Assembly: GCA_028711355.1 (NCBI GenBank)
Contig: JAQTSL010000205.1
Span: 1 to 6,668 of the forward strand
Source of the DNA: Rhodoferax sp.
Lineage (GTDB): Bacteria; Pseudomonadota; Gammaproteobacteria; Burkholderiales; Burkholderiaceae_C
Direction: 5' to 3'
DNA: 6,668 nucleotides
Within the stretch, counting starts at the first letter, position 1. Each line of letters begins with the position of its first letter. The position numbers and the translations under genes are program-made. Positions 5,842 to 6,668 of the stretch are shown in pieces. The notes beneath the pieces were generated by a model. The model was not told the origin of the DNA and made no database searches. It saw only the letters and a list, made by a program, of their open reading frames with translations.

Positions 5842-6560
5842 TGCTGCAAATCGAAAAATTGCACGCCTACTACGGCAAAAGTCACGTGTTGCACGGGGTG
5901 TCGCTGACGGTCGGCGTGGGCGAAATTGTGGCGCTGTTGGGGCGCAACGGCTCCGGGCGTTCGACCACCGCCAAGGCGGTGATGGGCTTGGTCGATGCGA
6001 CCGGCTCGCTGCGCTGGAAGGGGCAAGAGATTCTGGGGCGTAAAACCTACGAAATCGCGCACTTGGGGTTGGGCTATGTGCCGGAAGAGCGCGAGATATT
6101 CCCTCAATTGACAGTAGAACAAAACCTGTTGCTGGGGCAAAAAAGCGGGGGTAAAACGGGGCAAAAAACGGGTGCTAAAGCCGGTCGCTGGACGCTCGAC
6201 GATATGTACCAATTGTTTCCCCGGCTGGGCGAGCGCTGTGCGGTCGAGGCCGGCGTCATGTCGGGCGGCGAGCAGCAAATGCTGACGCTGTGCCGCACCC
6301 TGATGGGCGACCCCGAGCTGATCATCATTGATGAGCCGACCGAGGGACTGGCGCCCAAAATTGTCGAGCAGGTGGGTACTTTTTTGCAGACGCTACGCGC
6401 CAAGGGTGTGTCGGTGCTGCTGATCGAACAAAAGCTGACCATCGCATTGGCAGTGTCGGACCATTGCGCCGTGATGGGCCACGGCGGCATCGTGTTTACC
6501 GGTACGCCCGAACAACTGCACCAGAATCCGGGGGTCAGCCGCGAGTGGCTGGCGGTGTGA
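5841..6560 (+). CDS. livF: Liv-type ABC transporter ATPase, LivF family, with Walker A Lys-to-Arg change
   Basis: This 239-residue protein is the second nucleotide-binding subunit and pairs with LivG. The start is MLQIEKLHAYYGKSHVLHGVSL, typical of LivF. Motifs are Walker A GRNGSGRST (34-42), Q-loop region YVPEEREIFP (79-88), intact signature SGGEQ (141-145), Walker B IIIDEP with D164/E165, TEGLAP, and IEQK with Q197 at the H-loop position. Gln there is normal for LivF (VEQN). What is not usual is R40: the P-loop lysine that contacts the ATP phosphates is arginine (codon CGT at 5958-5960). Between helical subdomain and signature there is a low-complexity tandem octapeptide (99-114) absent from typical LivF, though total length stays near the family norm of 233-240. 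The reading frame is intact and all other motifs are present, so this is unlikely to be a decayed gene. It is the last gene seen in the cluster. Confidence 0.94.
   Translation: MLQIEKLHAYYGKSHVLHGVSLTVGVGEIVALLGRNGSGRSTTAKAVMGLVDATGSLRWKGQEILGRKTYEIAHLGLGYVPEEREIFPQLTVEQNLLLGQKSGGKTGQKTGAKAGRWTLDDMYQLFPRLGERCAVEAGVMSGGEQQMLTLCRTLMGDPELIIIDEPTEGLAPKIVEQVGTFLQTLRAKGVSVLLIEQKLTIALAVSDHCAVMGHGGIVFTGTPEQLHQNPGVSREWLAV
6134..6181 (+). repeat. In-frame 24-bp tandem duplication inside livF
   Basis: Copies at 6134-6157 and 6158-6181 match at 19 of 24 positions, both starting GGGGCAAAAAA. In the livF frame they give GQKSGGKT followed by GQKTGAKA (residues 99-114). The Lys/Gly-rich linker sits just before the segment leading to the signature motif. 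The A6 runs make slippage plausible. It does not break the frame. Confidence 0.8.
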
Positions 6561-6668
6561 CCGCGCTTGACCACCGGGCAGAAATAGATCCAACTCGGCG
6601 GCAAGAAATTTCACCATAAAAATTTGCATAACGCGTGGGCTTCTTTCAATTCCAACGCTCGACTGGCA

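Noticed and set aside
5658..6113. Two TTGACAGTAGA words (5658 in livG, 6108 in livF) as -35 promoter boxes
   Set aside because: Neither has a -10-like hexamer about 17 bases downstream, and both encode normal family residues (LLTVEHD and QLTVEQN).
6561..6668. Gene start, terminator or RNA in the final 108 bases
   Set aside because: Only a weak A/T-rich imperfect inverted repeat around two AAATTT words (6606-6625) is visible; no GC stem, coding signal or RNA fold is convincing.

Overview
The window (about 60% G+C by eye) looks like chromosomal DNA of a betaproteobacterium, most likely Burkholderiales and perhaps Comamonadaceae (Rhodoferax/Polaromonas type). This is an inference from protein style, G+C content, the LivM subtype with a long C-terminal tail, and the REP-type repeat. 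No rRNA, tRNA, CRISPR array or transposase gene was found. All supported genes are on the + strand.

Layout: (1) 2-1168, the C-terminal ~390 residues of an AMP-forming acyl-CoA synthetase whose start lies outside the window. (2) 1169-1315, a spacer with two overlapping perfect 10-bp palindromes, a possible operator, and a good ribosome binding site. (3) 1316-2551, an exported periplasmic substrate-binding protein of the branched-chain amino acid (HAAT/Liv) type. (4) 2552-2774, a non-coding spacer holding a 21-bp tandem array that runs into a long REP/dRS3-like inverted repeat. (5) 2775-6560, four tightly packed genes livH-livM-livG-livF, with junctions TGATG, ATGA and TGATG. (6) 6561-6668, a tail in which I see no confident gene or terminator.

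Together, genes 3-5 encode a complete Liv-type ABC importer: binding protein, two permeases and two ATPases. Because it sits directly downstream of an acyl-CoA synthetase, the imported compound may be a carboxylic acid (fatty or aromatic) that the ligase activates, rather than an amino acid. This is inference from context only.

The most interesting points are in the ATPases and the spacer. LivF has arginine in place of the invariant Walker A lysine (R40). LivG has a degenerate signature (LTYAEQ). In the NBD dimer these two changes fall in the same composite ATP site, while the other site (LivG Walker A plus LivF SGGEQ) looks canonical, so this may be a one-active-site importer. LivF also carries a tandem octapeptide insertion of recent-duplication type. 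The spacer repeat appears to have grown by copying one half of the REP palindrome, and it lies where an element could set different mRNA levels for the binding protein and the membrane subunits.
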